A stretch of 64,000 nt of DNA from Methylobacterium hispanicum (GTDB taxonomy: Bacteria; Pseudomonadota; Alphaproteobacteria; Rhizobiales; Beijerinckiaceae), in assembly GCF_022179285.1 (NCBI RefSeq), contig NZ_BPQO01000019.1:1-64000 (forward strand), in the 5' to 3' direction. Under the pieces are notes generated by a model that was not told where the DNA came from, did not search any database, and saw only the letters and a program-made list of their open reading frames with translations. Positions 53,903 to 64,000 of the stretch are shown in pieces. Numbering within the stretch: position 1 is the stretch's first letter; each line of letters starts with the position of its first letter. A program made the translations under genes and the position numbers.

Positions 53903-55324
53903 ATGACCGAGGCAAGCACCATCCACATCGTCGGCGGCGGGCTCGCGGGCTCCGAGGCCGCCTGGCAGATCGCCGAAGCCGGCCACCGCGCCGTGATCCA
54001 CGAGATGCGGCCGCTCCGCCGCACCGAGGCGCACCAGACCGAAGGTCTGGCCGAGCTCGTCTGCTCGAACTCCTTCCGCTCCGACGACCCCAACGGCAAC
54101 GCCGTCGGCCTGCTGCACCAGGAGATGCGCACCCTCGGCTCGCTGATCATGCGGGCCGGCGACGCGCATCAGGTGCCGGCCGGCGGCGCGCTCGCGGTCG
54201 ATCGCGACGGGTTCTCGGAGGCGGTGACCGCCGCGCTCGGCGCCCATCCCAACGTCGAGATCCGCCGGGAGGCGATCGACGACCTGCCGCCCGAGAGCTG
54301 GGGCCCGACCATCGTGGCGACCGGACCGCTCACCGCGCCCGGCCTCGCCGAGGCGATCCGTGGGCTGACCGGCGCGGAATCGCTCGCCTTCTTCGACGCC
54401 ATCGCGCCGATCGTGCATCGCGACTCGATCGACATGGGCAAGGCCTGGTTCCAGTCCCGCTACGACAAGGCGGGTCCGGGCGGCACGGGGGCCGACTACA
54501 TCAACTGCCCGCTCGACCGGGAGCAGTACGACGCCTTCATCGCGGCGCTGATCGCCGGTGAGAAGACCGGGTTCAAGGAGTGGGAGGCCTCGACCCCCTA
54601 TTTCGACGGCTGCCTGCCGATCGAGGTGATGGCCGAGCGCGGCCCGGAGACCCTGCGGCACGGTCCGATGAAGCCCGTCGGCCTGACCAACCCGCACAAT
54701 CCCACCGTGAAGGCCTGCGCGATCGTCCAGCTGCGCCAGGACAACGCGCTCGGCACGCTCTACAACATGGTCGGCTTCCAGACGAAGCTGCGCCACGCCG
54801 AGCAGGTGCGGATCTTCCGCACGATTCCCGGCCTGGAGAACGCGGAGTTCGCCCGCCTCGGGGGTCTCCACCGCAACACCTACCTCGACAGCCCGCGGTT
54901 GCTCGACGCCACGCTCCGGCTGAGGGCGCGGCCCGCCTTGCGCTTCGCCGGCCAGATCACCGGCTGCGAGGGCTACGTGGAGAGCGCCGCGGTCGGGTTG
55001 ATGGCGGGGCGCTTCGCGGTGGCCGAGGCCGAGGGCCGTCCGCTGGCGCCCCTGCCGCAGACGACGGCGCTGGGCGCGCTGATCGCCCACATCACGGGCG
55101 GGCACGTGGAGGCGGCCGACGAGGGCGCGCCCCGCTCCTTCCAGCCGATGAACGTCAATTTCGGCCTGTTCCCCCCGCTCGACCGGATGCCCCGCAACGA
55201 GACCGGCCGGCGCCTGCGCGGCCCCGAGAAGGCGGCGCTGAAGAAGCGCGCGCTGACCGACCGGGCGCGGGCCGACCTCGCGGCGTGGATCGGCGGGGAC
55301 GCGCCGCGCGCGGCGGCGGAGTAG
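53903..55324 (+). CDS. trmFO: folate-dependent tRNA (uracil-54-C5)-methyltransferase TrmFO
   Basis: A 473-residue flavoprotein that makes T54 in tRNA with methylenetetrahydrofolate and FADH2. The FAD-binding GxGxxG is IHIVGGGLAGSEAAWQIAEAG, then HEMRPLRRTEAHQTEGLAELVCSNSFRSDD. The C-terminal AGQITGCEGYVESAAVGLMAGRFAV and MNVNFGLFPPLD are TrmFO-specific. No operon partner. Confidence 0.96.
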   Translation: MTEASTIHIVGGGLAGSEAAWQIAEAGHRAVIHEMRPLRRTEAHQTEGLAELVCSNSFRSDDPNGNAVGLLHQEMRTLGSLIMRAGDAHQVPAGGALAVDRDGFSEAVTAALGAHPNVEIRREAIDDLPPESWGPTIVATGPLTAPGLAEAIRGLTGAESLAFFDAIAPIVHRDSIDMGKAWFQSRYDKAGPGGTGADYINCPLDREQYDAFIAALIAGEKTGFKEWEASTPYFDGCLPIEVMAERGPETLRHGPMKPVGLTNPHNPTVKACAIVQLRQDNALGTLYNMVGFQTKLRHAEQVRIFRTIPGLENAEFARLGGLHRNTYLDSPRLLDATLRLRARPALRFAGQITGCEGYVESAAVGLMAGRFAVAEAEGRPLAPLPQTTALGALIAHITGGHVEAADEGAPRSFQPMNVNFGLFPPLDRMPRNETGRRLRGPEKAALKKRALTDRARADLAAWIGGDAPRAAAE

Positions 55325-55409
55325 GGCCGCGGCGGCCTCGCGGGCGCCCGGGATCCCTGAGGATCGAAGCACCCCGGACCGGGCTCTCGCAGCCGGGTCC
55401 CGGAGCCGG

Positions 55410-56507
55410 TCAGCGCAGCGGGATCTCGACCGTCCGCGGCGCGCCCTCCTTCGGCCCGTCGAACAGCACCAGGGCGCGCAGGCGGTCCTGCGTCCGCTCC
55501 AGCGGCAGGAGCGCCTCGGGCTTGACCTTCCTGCCGTAGCCGTCGAGGGCGAGCGCCTGGACGGGGGCATCCGCACCGTTCCAGCGGAAGATCGCGTAGT
55601 CGCCGGCCTCCACGCCGTCGCCCTTCGGGTCGAGCATCGGGCCGGCCAGGATCAGGAAGCCCTCCGGCACGGCGGCGAGGTCGCGCACGCCCCGCGCCCG
55701 GCCCTCGCTGTCGCGCCCGAGCGCCAGCCGGCTGACCGCCGCGGCGCCCGCCTCGCCCTCGAACAGCCCCTCCAGCGGCACCGAGAGGATCACGGCGTCG
55801 CCGTCCCGGAGGACGGGGCCGCGGAAGCCGACATGGAGCCGGCCGTCCCGCACCGCCACGCCCTCGACCGTCACCCCGCCCTCCTCGAGCGGCCGGTCGT
55901 GGAAGGGCCTCAGCAGAGGTTCGTCCCCGATCAGCCGCGCCAGAGCCCGCGTGGCGGCGATCTCGGGCGCGCCCGTGAGCACGCCGGTCTCGCGATCGAC
56001 CGCGCCCGGGTCGAAGCGGATCCGGAACAGCTGCCGCGTCGCCTCGGCCCGCGCCACCGTGCCGGCCTCGGGCTTGCCGGCGGCGTGCCGCGGGCGGCCG
56101 TGCGAGCCGATCACGTAGAAGGCGCCGTCGGCGTAGGCGACGCCCTCCGCGTCCAGTTCGAGCGGCTCGCCCTCGTGGGCGGCGTCGGTGAGCCGGATGA
56201 AGCTGCCGGCCCGCATGGCCCCCTCGTGCAGGACCACGATCTGCGCGCCCTGGGACTCGTCGTCCGCCACGAGGCAGACGCGCGGGAAGCCCGCATCGGT
56301 CGCGCAGGCGATCCCGCTGACGTCGTCGGCCTTGGCGCTCGCGGCGGCGTCCTCCGGGCGCTGCCTGTCCGGCTCGCCGTAGAGCTTGCCCGAGACCCGC
56401 CAGGGCTCGGTGCCCGCCGCGCGGGCTGGCGGGCTCGCGGGTGCCGCGAGCAGGGCTGCGAGGAGCACGGCCGCGGGGCCGGGCCGGAGGGTCGGTCGGG
56501 CAGTCAT
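55410..56507 (-). CDS. secreted DUF3616 family protein
   Basis: A 365-residue protein with signal peptide (LRPGPAAVLLAALLAAPASPPARA) and a DUF3616 domain. Features are DDVSGIACATDAGFPRVCLVADDESQGAQIVVL, ELDAEGVAYADGAFYVIGSHGRPR and VTVEGVAVRDGRLHVGFRGPVL, which form a beta-propeller-like repeated strand pattern. Function unknown; possibly periplasmic and phytase-like. It stands on its own promoter. Confidence 0.82.
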   Translation of the reverse strand: MTARPTLRPGPAAVLLAALLAAPASPPARAAGTEPWRVSGKLYGEPDRQRPEDAAASAKADDVSGIACATDAGFPRVCLVADDESQGAQIVVLHEGAMRAGSFIRLTDAAHEGEPLELDAEGVAYADGAFYVIGSHGRPRHAAGKPEAGTVARAEATRQLFRIRFDPGAVDRETGVLTGAPEIAATRALARLIGDEPLLRPFHDRPLEEGGVTVEGVAVRDGRLHVGFRGPVLRDGDAVILSVPLEGLFEGEAGAAAVSRLALGRDSEGRARGVRDLAAVPEGFLILAGPMLDPKGDGVEAGDYAIFRWNGADAPVQALALDGYGRKVKPEALLPLERTQDRLRALVLFDGPKEGAPRTVEIPLR

Positions 56508-56589
56508 GGAGCGTGATCGGGGATCGAGGGAGGCGATACCCTAGACGATGGACGCCGCGCGAAGAAGCGTGGCCGGCGCGTTGCCCGCC

Positions 56590-57120
56590 TCAGGCTGCCT
56601 GTCCCCAGACCATCACGCGCCGGCCCGGCCGGTGGCCGTCGTCGCCGGTGTCGCGGAAGCCGAGCTTGGTGAGCAGGCCCCAGGAGGCCGTGTTGGCCGG
56701 GCGGCACTCCGCCACGATCGTGCGATGGGGGAACCGGCCCTTGAGGAGGCCGAGGATGCCGGACACCGCCTCGGCGCCGAAGCCGCGCCCGCGCGCGGCG
56801 CCGCCGATCCAGTAGCCGATCTCGACCGCACCCTCGCCCCTGAGATGCGCGCCCACGACGCCGACGAGGGCGCGGTCGGCCCGCGCCCAGGCCCCGAGGA
56901 ACCGGTCGCGGCCGCGTCGCCCGCTGGCGATCATGGCGTGCGCGTCCTCCAGCGTGAACGGATCGGGCAGGAAATCGACGGCGCCGGTGATCGCCGGGTC
57001 GTCGGTGAGGCGGCGCATCGCCTCCGCGTCGCCGGGGACGAGGCCCGCGATCACGAGCCGCTCGGTCGTCAGGCGGGGCAGGTCGGCGAGCGTGTCCCGG
57101 CGGATGCGGCGGAGGAACAT
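56590..57120 (-). CDS. GNAT family N-acetyltransferase (RimJ/RimL-like)
   Basis: A 176-residue acetyltransferase. LTTERLVIAGLVPGDAEAM is the RimJ/RimL-type opening, IGYWIGGAARGRGFGAEAVSGIL is the acetyl-CoA pyrophosphate loop (RxxGxG), and CRPANTASWGLLTKLGFRDTG is the C-terminal NxxSxxxxxKLGF motif. The substrate is unknown; relatives modify ribosomal proteins or small molecules. Start at ATG 57120, with an adjacent GTG as the alternative. Confidence 0.88.
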   Translation of the reverse strand: MFLRRIRRDTLADLPRLTTERLVIAGLVPGDAEAMRRLTDDPAITGAVDFLPDPFTLEDAHAMIASGRRGRDRFLGAWARADRALVGVVGAHLRGEGAVEIGYWIGGAARGRGFGAEAVSGILGLLKGRFPHRTIVAECRPANTASWGLLTKLGFRDTGDDGHRPGRRVMVWGQAA

Positions 57121-57194
57121 CACGGCGCAACTGGGGCGCCGCGGACCGTCGGGAAGGTACGGTTCCGCGTCGAGGCCTAATCCCGAGCGCGCAC

Positions 57195-57226
57195 GAAAAA
57201 ACCCGCCCCGGAGGTCCGGGGCGGGT
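57195..57226 (-). terminator. terminator of the lactate permease gene
   Basis: Read on the minus strand, a stem ACCCGCCCCGG / CCGGGGCGGGT with a short loop is followed by six T. It lies 27 bases after the lldP stop. Confidence 0.92.
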
Positions 57227-57253
57227 CGGTCGGTCCCAGCCGTACGGGCCGCG

Positions 57254-58972
<1,719 letters not shown>

Positions 58973-59191
58973 AGGGCGCGTATCCTCCGGTCGGGCCGCT
59001 TTGGAACGGTCCCGTTGCTGGGCCTCTAACAGAGCCGTGCTGTCCGCTCAACGGCCGCTCGCCCGCGTCCGGGGCGGACGGGCCGTTAGGCCACGGCTAA
59101 CCATCCGGACCTTCGGCGGGCCGCCGCGGGCCGGCCTTAGCCCGCACGAAACCACTGCCGTGTCTCATTGGTCGGGCGGGAGAGACGAGCG

Positions 59192-60763
59192 ATGGTGAGA
59201 CGCGGCAGCTGGGGGGAAGGCGAGCTCTACGAAGCGCTCTGCCTGCTGACGATCGGGGCCTGCCTCTGGATCATCGGCGCGCAGTTCCACGTCTTCGAGG
59301 AGCTGAACGCGTTCGTGACGCGCCACGGGGTCTCGGACCTCTTCATGCTGTTCGCGCTGATGGGGCTGGCGATGTTCGGCGCCAGCGTCCGCAAGTCGCT
59401 CCTGCTGCGCGAGGCCCTGCGCGAGCGCGATGCGGCGGCGCGCGAGGCCGAATCCATCGCCCGGCACGACGTGCTGACGGGGCTCGCCAACCGCCGGCTC
59501 TTCCTCGAATCCGTCGAAGCGGAGCGCGCGGCCGCAGGCCCCGTGCCGACCCGGGCGGTGCTGCTGCTCGACCTCGACCGCTTCAAGCCCGTCAACGACA
59601 TCTACGGCCACGCCGCCGGCAACGCGGTGCTCTGCGCGGTGGCCGAGCGCCTGCGCCGGATCATCCCGGCGGGCGGCGTCGCGGCGCGGCTCGGCGGCGA
59701 CGAGTTCGCCGTGCTGGTCCCGCTCGACGGGGGCAGCGACGGGCTCGTGCGCCTCGCCCAGGCGATCATCGCGGCGATCGGCGAGCCGGTGCTCTGGTGC
59801 GGGAACGCCCTGAAGGTCGGCGGCACCGTGGGCATCGCGCTGATCGAGCCCGACATGGCCGACGCCGACGCGGTGCTGCACGCGGCCGACCTCGCCATGT
59901 ACCAGGGCAAGAAGGACGGCCGCGGCACCTACCGGGTCTTCAAGAGCGCGATGGACCTCGAGCTGCGCGCCCGCGCCCAGCTCGAGAGCGAGCTGCGCGA
60001 CGCCATCCAGCGCGGCGAGATCGAGCCGTTCTACCAGCCCGTGGTGGCGCTGCCGGAGAAGACGCTCATCGGCGTCGAGGTGCTGGCGCGCTGGCGTCAT
60101 CCGGTCCGCGGCCTGCTCACGCCCGGCCACTTCATCGCCATCGCGGAGGAGACCGGCATGATCGCCGACCTCAGCTATCGCCTCCTCCGCGAGGCCTGCC
60201 TCGACGCGCGCGACTGGCCCTCGCACCTGCTGCTGGCGGTCAACATCTCGCCGCAGCAGTTCCAGGACCGCTGGCTGTGCGAGCGCGTCCTGGCGATCCT
60301 CACCGAGACGGGCTTCCCCCCGTCGCGCCTGGAGGTGGAGATCACCGAGAGCGCCCTGGTGCAGGATCTGGAGGCGGCCCGGACCACGCTGACCTCGCTG
60401 CAGAACCTCGGCGTGCGCATCGCGCTCGATGATTTCGGCACCGGCTATTCCAGCCTCTACCACCTGCGCGAGCTGAAGTTCGACAAGCTGAAGATCGACC
60501 GCTCCTACGTCGACACGATCACGATGAGCGACGAGCGGGCCAAGCTCGTCGACGCGATCATCAAGCTCTCGGCGAGCCTCGGCCTCGTCACCACGGCAGA
60601 GGGCATCGAGACGGATGCCAGCGTCGACTGGCTCTCGGGCCAGGGCTGCGACTTCGGCCAGGGCTACCTCTTCGGCGCGCCGATGCCGAAGGCCGAGATG
60701 ACGGCGCTGCTCGCCGCGCCGGACGCGCACGGGATGAGCGCGCCGATGAGGGCGGTGGCGTGA
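59192..60763 (+). CDS. membrane-anchored GGDEF-EAL cyclic-di-GMP protein
   Basis: A 523-residue protein with two N-terminal helices (about 10-65). A GGDEF domain follows (DVLTGLANRRLFLESVEAE, LLDLDRFKPVNDIYGHAAGN, RLGGDEFAVL), then an EAL domain (FYQPVVALPEKTLIGVEVLARW, VNISPQQFQD, DDFGTGYSSLYHLRELKFDKLKIDRSYV, GIETDASVDWLSGQGCDFGQGYLFGAPMP). The EAL tripeptide reads EVL, a tolerated variant, and the GGDEF motif is intact. It could have both cyclase and phosphodiesterase activity. The GGAGAGACGAGCG site supports the ATG at 59192. Confidence 0.93.
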   Translation: MVRRGSWGEGELYEALCLLTIGACLWIIGAQFHVFEELNAFVTRHGVSDLFMLFALMGLAMFGASVRKSLLLREALRERDAAAREAESIARHDVLTGLANRRLFLESVEAERAAAGPVPTRAVLLLDLDRFKPVNDIYGHAAGNAVLCAVAERLRRIIPAGGVAARLGGDEFAVLVPLDGGSDGLVRLAQAIIAAIGEPVLWCGNALKVGGTVGIALIEPDMADADAVLHAADLAMYQGKKDGRGTYRVFKSAMDLELRARAQLESELRDAIQRGEIEPFYQPVVALPEKTLIGVEVLARWRHPVRGLLTPGHFIAIAEETGMIADLSYRLLREACLDARDWPSHLLLAVNISPQQFQDRWLCERVLAILTETGFPPSRLEVEITESALVQDLEAARTTLTSLQNLGVRIALDDFGTGYSSLYHLRELKFDKLKIDRSYVDTITMSDERAKLVDAIIKLSASLGLVTTAEGIETDASVDWLSGQGCDFGQGYLFGAPMPKAEMTALLAAPDAHGMSAPMRAVA

Positions 60764-60771
60764 CGGCCCCG

Positions 60772-61665
60772 CTACCGCGCGCTCCGGGCGGCCCGCCATA
60801 GGCGCCAGAGGCGGCGCCAGCGCGGGATCTCCACCAGTGTGTTGAGCGGATCGTAGGAGACCCGCTCCATCGCCGCGAGATAGTCCTCGGCCAGCGCGAG
60901 CGGCAGGAAGGCGAGGCGCGCGGCCGGCGCCAGGGCGGCGTGCTGGGCGCGGACGGCCTCGAGATGGCGCCGCGCCACCCCCCGCAGGTCGGCGCAGGCG
61001 CCCTTCAGTCCCGGGCCGCCGCGTCCCGTCACGATGTCCTCGCGGGTGACGCCGTGCCGGGTCAGGATGTCGGCCGGCAGGTAGACCTGGCCCGAGCGGG
61101 CGTGCCAGGGCAGCGCCCGCAGCAGGCCGACGATGCCGTAGGCGACGCCCGCATGGCCCGCCGCCGTCGCGCCGCCGGGATCGGCGCCCTCCGCCACGAT
61201 CAGGCTGGCGATCCGGAACAGGCTGGAGGCGGTCTCGCCGCAATAGCCCTCTAGGTCGTTCAGGCGCGGCATCGGGTCGTCGTAGAGGTCGAAGACCCGG
61301 GCGTCGATCAGGTCCACGAAGGGCTGGCGCCCGAGGCGGCGCCCGACGATCGCGTCCTCCAGGGCCGCCGCGACCGGGTTCGCCCGGACGTCGCCGCGCG
61401 CCTCGCCCTGGAGCGCGTCGCGCCACCATTGCAGGCGGATCTCCCCGGCCATCGGGTTGGTGGCGGCCTCGCGCACGCGGGCGACCGTGAGGCTGAAGGC
61501 GTAGAGCGCGAAGAGGTGGGGCCGCGCCGCGGCCGGAGCGAAGAGCGTGGCGAAGTAGCGGTCCGGGTCGCCCGCCCGCACCAGCGCCTCGCAGTGGCGG
61601 AGGGCGAAGTCGAGGCCTCCCCCCTCACCCGCAGGCGCCGCGTTCTCGCTCACCCGGTCGGCCAT
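60772..61665 (-). CDS. squalene/phytoene synthase-like protein, NDUFAF6 type
   Basis: A 297-residue trans-isoprenyl-diphosphate-synthase-like protein: DPDRYFATLFAPAAARPHLFALYAF, REAATNPMAGEIRLQWWRDAL, NDLEGYCGETASSLFRIASLI and GIVGLLRALPWHARSGQVYLPADIL. The first Asp-rich motif (DxxxD) of true squalene synthases is replaced, so it is probably not catalytic. With the Mth938-like and secF genes alongside, it matches the bacterial relative of the mitochondrial complex I assembly factor NDUFAF6. Confidence 0.82.
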   Translation of the reverse strand: MADRVSENAAPAGEGGGLDFALRHCEALVRAGDPDRYFATLFAPAAARPHLFALYAFSLTVARVREAATNPMAGEIRLQWWRDALQGEARGDVRANPVAAALEDAIVGRRLGRQPFVDLIDARVFDLYDDPMPRLNDLEGYCGETASSLFRIASLIVAEGADPGGATAAGHAGVAYGIVGLLRALPWHARSGQVYLPADILTRHGVTREDIVTGRGGPGLKGACADLRGVARRHLEAVRAQHAALAPAARLAFLPLALAEDYLAAMERVSYDPLNTLVEIPRWRRLWRLWRAARSAR

Positions 61666-61673
61666 CCGGTTCC

Positions 61674-62054
61674 TCAGCCCACCGCGATCAGGGCGGCGGC
61701 GACCTTGCGGTTCTCGCCCGCCAGGATGTTGTAGGTGCGCGCCGCCGCGCCCGTCTGCATCACGTCGAGGCCGACGCCCATGTCCTTGAGCCAGACCCGC
61801 AGGTCGGGGGGCAGCGGCACGATGTCGGCGCCCGTGCCCACGAGGAGCAGCTCAATCGCCCCAGCCTCGGCCTGGACCGGGCGGAGCGCCGTGCGGTCGA
61901 TCCGACGCGGGTCCGCGACGTCCCAGGCCCGGATGCCGGCGGGCAGGACGAGGATCGAGCCGCGATGCGACATGTCGGCGAAGCGGAAGCCGCCGTTGCC
62001 GTAGGCGTCGATCGGGAAGCGCCCCGGCAGGAAGCCCGCGTCGAAACCCGCCAA
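61674..62054 (-). CDS. Mth938-like protein, NDUFAF3 type
   Basis: A 126-residue DUF498/Mth938-fold protein: IDAYGNGGFRFADMSHRGSILVLPAGI, ELLLVGTGADIVPLPPDL and GVGLDVMQTGAAARTYNILAGENRKVAAALIAVG. The fold is shared by mitochondrial NDUFAF3, a complex I assembly factor. TTG start four bases after the secF stop; the next gene follows eight bases later, so all are in one operon with secDF. Confidence 0.88.
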   Translation of the reverse strand: MAGFDAGFLPGRFPIDAYGNGGFRFADMSHRGSILVLPAGIRAWDVADPRRIDRTALRPVQAEAGAIELLLVGTGADIVPLPPDLRVWLKDMGVGLDVMQTGAAARTYNILAGENRKVAAALIAVG

Positions 62055-62058
62055 ACCG

Positions 62059-63006
62059 CTACTCCGCCGCCTGGGGCACGCCGCCCCGGCTCTCGGAGGC
62101 CCGCTTCACGCCCGAGAGCATCAGGCCGAGATAGATCAGCACCGGGGTCGAGACGAAGATCGCCGAGTAGGTGCAGATCACCACGCCGCAGAGCATCACC
62201 ACCGCGAAGCCCTTGATCGCCTCGCCGCCGAACAGCACCAGCGCCAGCAGCGACAGGGCCGTCGAGATCGAGGTCATCACGGTGCGCGACATGGTGGAGT
62301 TGATCGAGAGGTTGAGCAGCTCGACGGTCGGGATCGTCTTGTAGCGGCGCATCAGCTCGCGGGTCCGGTCGAACACCACGACCGTCTCGTTGAGCGAGTA
62401 GCCGACGATGGTCAGGATCGCGGCGATCGAGGTCATGTTGAACTCGATGCGGCTGATGATGAAGATGCCGACCGTCAGCACGATGTCGTGGAGCGTGCCC
62501 ACGATGGCGCCGAGCGCCAGCTCCCGCTCGAAGCGGAACCAGAGGTAGAGCAGCACGGCGACGACCGAGAGCACGACGCCGAGCGTGCCGGACTGGACCA
62601 GCTCGCCCGAGACGCGCGGGCCCACCGTCTCGGTGCGGCGGAAGTCGTAATCGGCGTCGAAGGCGGCGTGCGCCTTGTTCATGACCGCGGTCTGGCCCTG
62701 CTCGCCGGCCTGGAGCGGGAAGCGCACCAGCACCTGCCCCTCGCCGCCGAGTTCCTGCACCTCGGTCTCGCCGAAGCCGAAGCCGTTGGCCGTGTGGCGG
62801 ATCGCGCCGACATCCGTCGTCTTGCCGGGCTTGGCCTGAAGCTCGACCAGGGTGCCGCCCTTGAAGTCGATGCCGAAGTTCAGCCCCACGGTCACGAACA
62901 GCACCACGGTCGCCACCGACAGGATCGCCGAGAGCGGGAAGGTGATGCGCCGGAAGCGCATGAAGTCGAAGTGCGACTCGTCGGGCCAGAGGCGGAGCAG
63001 GCGCAT
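62059..63006 (-). CDS. secF: protein translocase subunit SecF
   Basis: A 315-residue membrane protein that works with SecD to use the proton gradient in protein export. It has an N-terminal helix, the periplasmic FKGGTLVEL entry (GLNFGIDFKGGTLVE), and the five-helix bundle with ILTIVGYSLNETVVVFDRTRELMRR and STALSLLALVLFGGEAIKGFAVVMLCGVV. Length and motifs are normal. Confidence 0.97.
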   Translation of the reverse strand: MRLLRLWPDESHFDFMRFRRITFPLSAILSVATVVLFVTVGLNFGIDFKGGTLVELQAKPGKTTDVGAIRHTANGFGFGETEVQELGGEGQVLVRFPLQAGEQGQTAVMNKAHAAFDADYDFRRTETVGPRVSGELVQSGTLGVVLSVVAVLLYLWFRFERELALGAIVGTLHDIVLTVGIFIISRIEFNMTSIAAILTIVGYSLNETVVVFDRTRELMRRYKTIPTVELLNLSINSTMSRTVMTSISTALSLLALVLFGGEAIKGFAVVMLCGVVICTYSAIFVSTPVLIYLGLMLSGVKRASESRGGVPQAAE

Positions 63007-63076
63007 GATCGGTCTCGTGCTCGGGAAGGCTTCTCGCGGTCTCCCCTGGTGTTACGGGCTCGGAACGGCAGGGTCT

Positions 63077-64000
63077 TCAGAACGGCAGGGCCTTGGGCCG
63101 GAAGGTGTTGTACCAGAGCGCGATCATCATCCGGGTCAGCGTCACGGCGGTGATGACCGTGGTGAGGATGCCCAGGATGAACACGACCGCGAAACCCTTC
63201 ACCGGGCCGGAGCCGAGGAAGAACAGGATGATGGCCGCGATCGCCATGGTCGAGTTCGAGTCGATGATGGTGGCGAACGCCCGGTCGAAGCCGGCCTGGA
63301 GCGCCGAGATCAGCGAGCGCCCGGCGCGGGCTTCCTCGCGCATGCGCTCGTAGATCAGCACGTTGGAATCCACCGCCGTGCCGATGGTGAGCACGATGCC
63401 GGCGATGCCGGGCAGCGTCATGGTCGCCTCGAGCACCGACATCAGGCCGAGGATCAGGCCGACGTGGACGATCAGCGCGATGTTCGCGATGAAGCCGAAG
63501 GTGCCGTAGGTCGCGAACATGAAGGCGATGACGAGGCCCGCCGCCACGAAGGTGGCGAGCTTGCCGGCCTCGATCGAGTCGCGGCCGAGGCCGGGGCCGA
63601 CCACGCGGCGCTCGACGACCGTGAACTTCGCCGGCAGCGCGCCCGCCCGCAGCAGCACCGAGAGGTCGTTGGCCTGCTGCACCGTGAAGTTGCCGGTGAT
63701 CTGGCCCGAGCCGCCGGTGATCGCCGTGCGGATGACGGGCGCGGAGACGACCTCGTTGTCGAGCACGATCGCCATGCGGCGGCCGACGTTCTCGGCGGTG
63801 GCCTGGCCGAAGCGCTGGGCGCCCTTCAGGTTGAACTTGAAGCTGACCATCGGCTCGCGCGACTGCTGGTCGAACGAGGGCTGGGCGTCGGTGAGGTCGC
63901 CGCCGTCGGCCATGATGCGTCGCTCGACGGGGACGCGGGCGCCCTTCTCGTCGCGGGAGGGCAGCAGGTCGACGTCGCCCGAGGGCGAGTCGGCCAGCAT
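63077..64000 (-). CDS. secD: protein translocase subunit SecD (C-terminal part)
   Basis: The visible 307 residues include the P1 head end (GQITGNFTVQQANDLSVLLRAGALPAKFTVVERRVVGPGLGRDSIEAG) and the membrane domain with GIAGIVLTIGTAVDSNVLIYERMREEARAG and IDSNSTMAIAAIILFFLGSGPVKGFAVVFILGILTTVITAVTLTRM. The N-terminus lies beyond the right edge. It is separated from secF by 70 bases and probably heads the same operon, with yajC expected outside the window. Confidence 0.96.
   Translation of the reverse strand: MLADSPSGDVDLLPSRDEKGARVPVERRIMADGGDLTDAQPSFDQQSREPMVSFKFNLKGAQRFGQATAENVGRRMAIVLDNEVVSAPVIRTAITGGSGQITGNFTVQQANDLSVLLRAGALPAKFTVVERRVVGPGLGRDSIEAGKLATFVAAGLVIAFMFATYGTFGFIANIALIVHVGLILGLMSVLEATMTLPGIAGIVLTIGTAVDSNVLIYERMREEARAGRSLISALQAGFDRAFATIIDSNSTMAIAAIILFFLGSGPVKGFAVVFILGILTTVITAVTLTRMMIALWYNTFRPKALPF

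Noticed and set aside
60772..61665. True squalene or phytoene synthase for hopanoid or carotenoid synthesis
   Set aside because: Neighbours are secF and an Mth938-like gene, not isoprenoid genes, and the first aspartate-rich motif is not intact.

Overview
The window looks like ordinary core chromosome of a Methylobacterium/Methylorubrum-type alphaproteobacterium (order Rhizobiales/Hyphomicrobiales). This rests on the very high GC content, a secD-secF-Mth938-squalene-synthase-like gene order at the right end, a tRNA-His without the usual extra 5' G, a GCG-CRPN secreted protein, several DUF6894 and DUF1127 small proteins, and a twin cold-shock-domain protein next to a DUF192 gene. I see no phage, insertion sequence, integrase or CRISPR array.

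Left part (1-12.3 kb): the 5' end of tuf, an Omp25-type outer-membrane protein, a GST, a DUF192/cold-shock pair, and a DUF1624 membrane acyltransferase with an in-frame 18-bp tandem repeat. Next comes a complete EF-P and EF-P lysylation set (efp divergent from epmA-epmB), then a zinc regulon (zur divergent from a 45-residue membrane protein, znuC and znuB, with a candidate Zur operator), then an App1-type phosphatase.

12.3-19.2 kb is a sulfur-scavenging cluster: dimethylsulfone monooxygenase (sfnG), FMN reductase and ssuCBDA. After typA there is a nested inverted-repeat element and a DUF3649-PepSY-DUF3325 membrane cassette.

24.4-28.6 kb holds an HD-GYP response regulator and a min division locus with two different minC genes ahead of minDE. 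A P450, a DUF167 protein, a tartrate/D-malate dehydrogenase and a CLC channel follow.

33.7-39.9 kb: tRNA-His, an MgtC-like protein and a region of small proteins (three DUF6894 paralogues) around a luxR-luxI quorum-sensing pair. 40-46.4 kb carries a GH25 lipoprotein, a Crp/Fnr regulator, an HWE histidine kinase and a NIT-domain chemoreceptor.

47-64 kb: uvrA with an unusual lysine-rich N-terminal extension, a second outer-membrane protein, an HtrA-like protein that has lost its catalytic triad, GCG-CRPN and DUF1127 proteins, trmFO, DUF3616, a GNAT, lactate permease and a GGDEF-EAL protein. It ends with the homologues of two mitochondrial complex I assembly factors, next to secF and secD. Most genes are housekeeping. 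The least explained items are the doubled minC, the pseudo-HtrA, the DUF6894/lux neighbourhood, the zinc-cluster microprotein and a hairpin-rich leader before the 50.7-kb porin-like gene.
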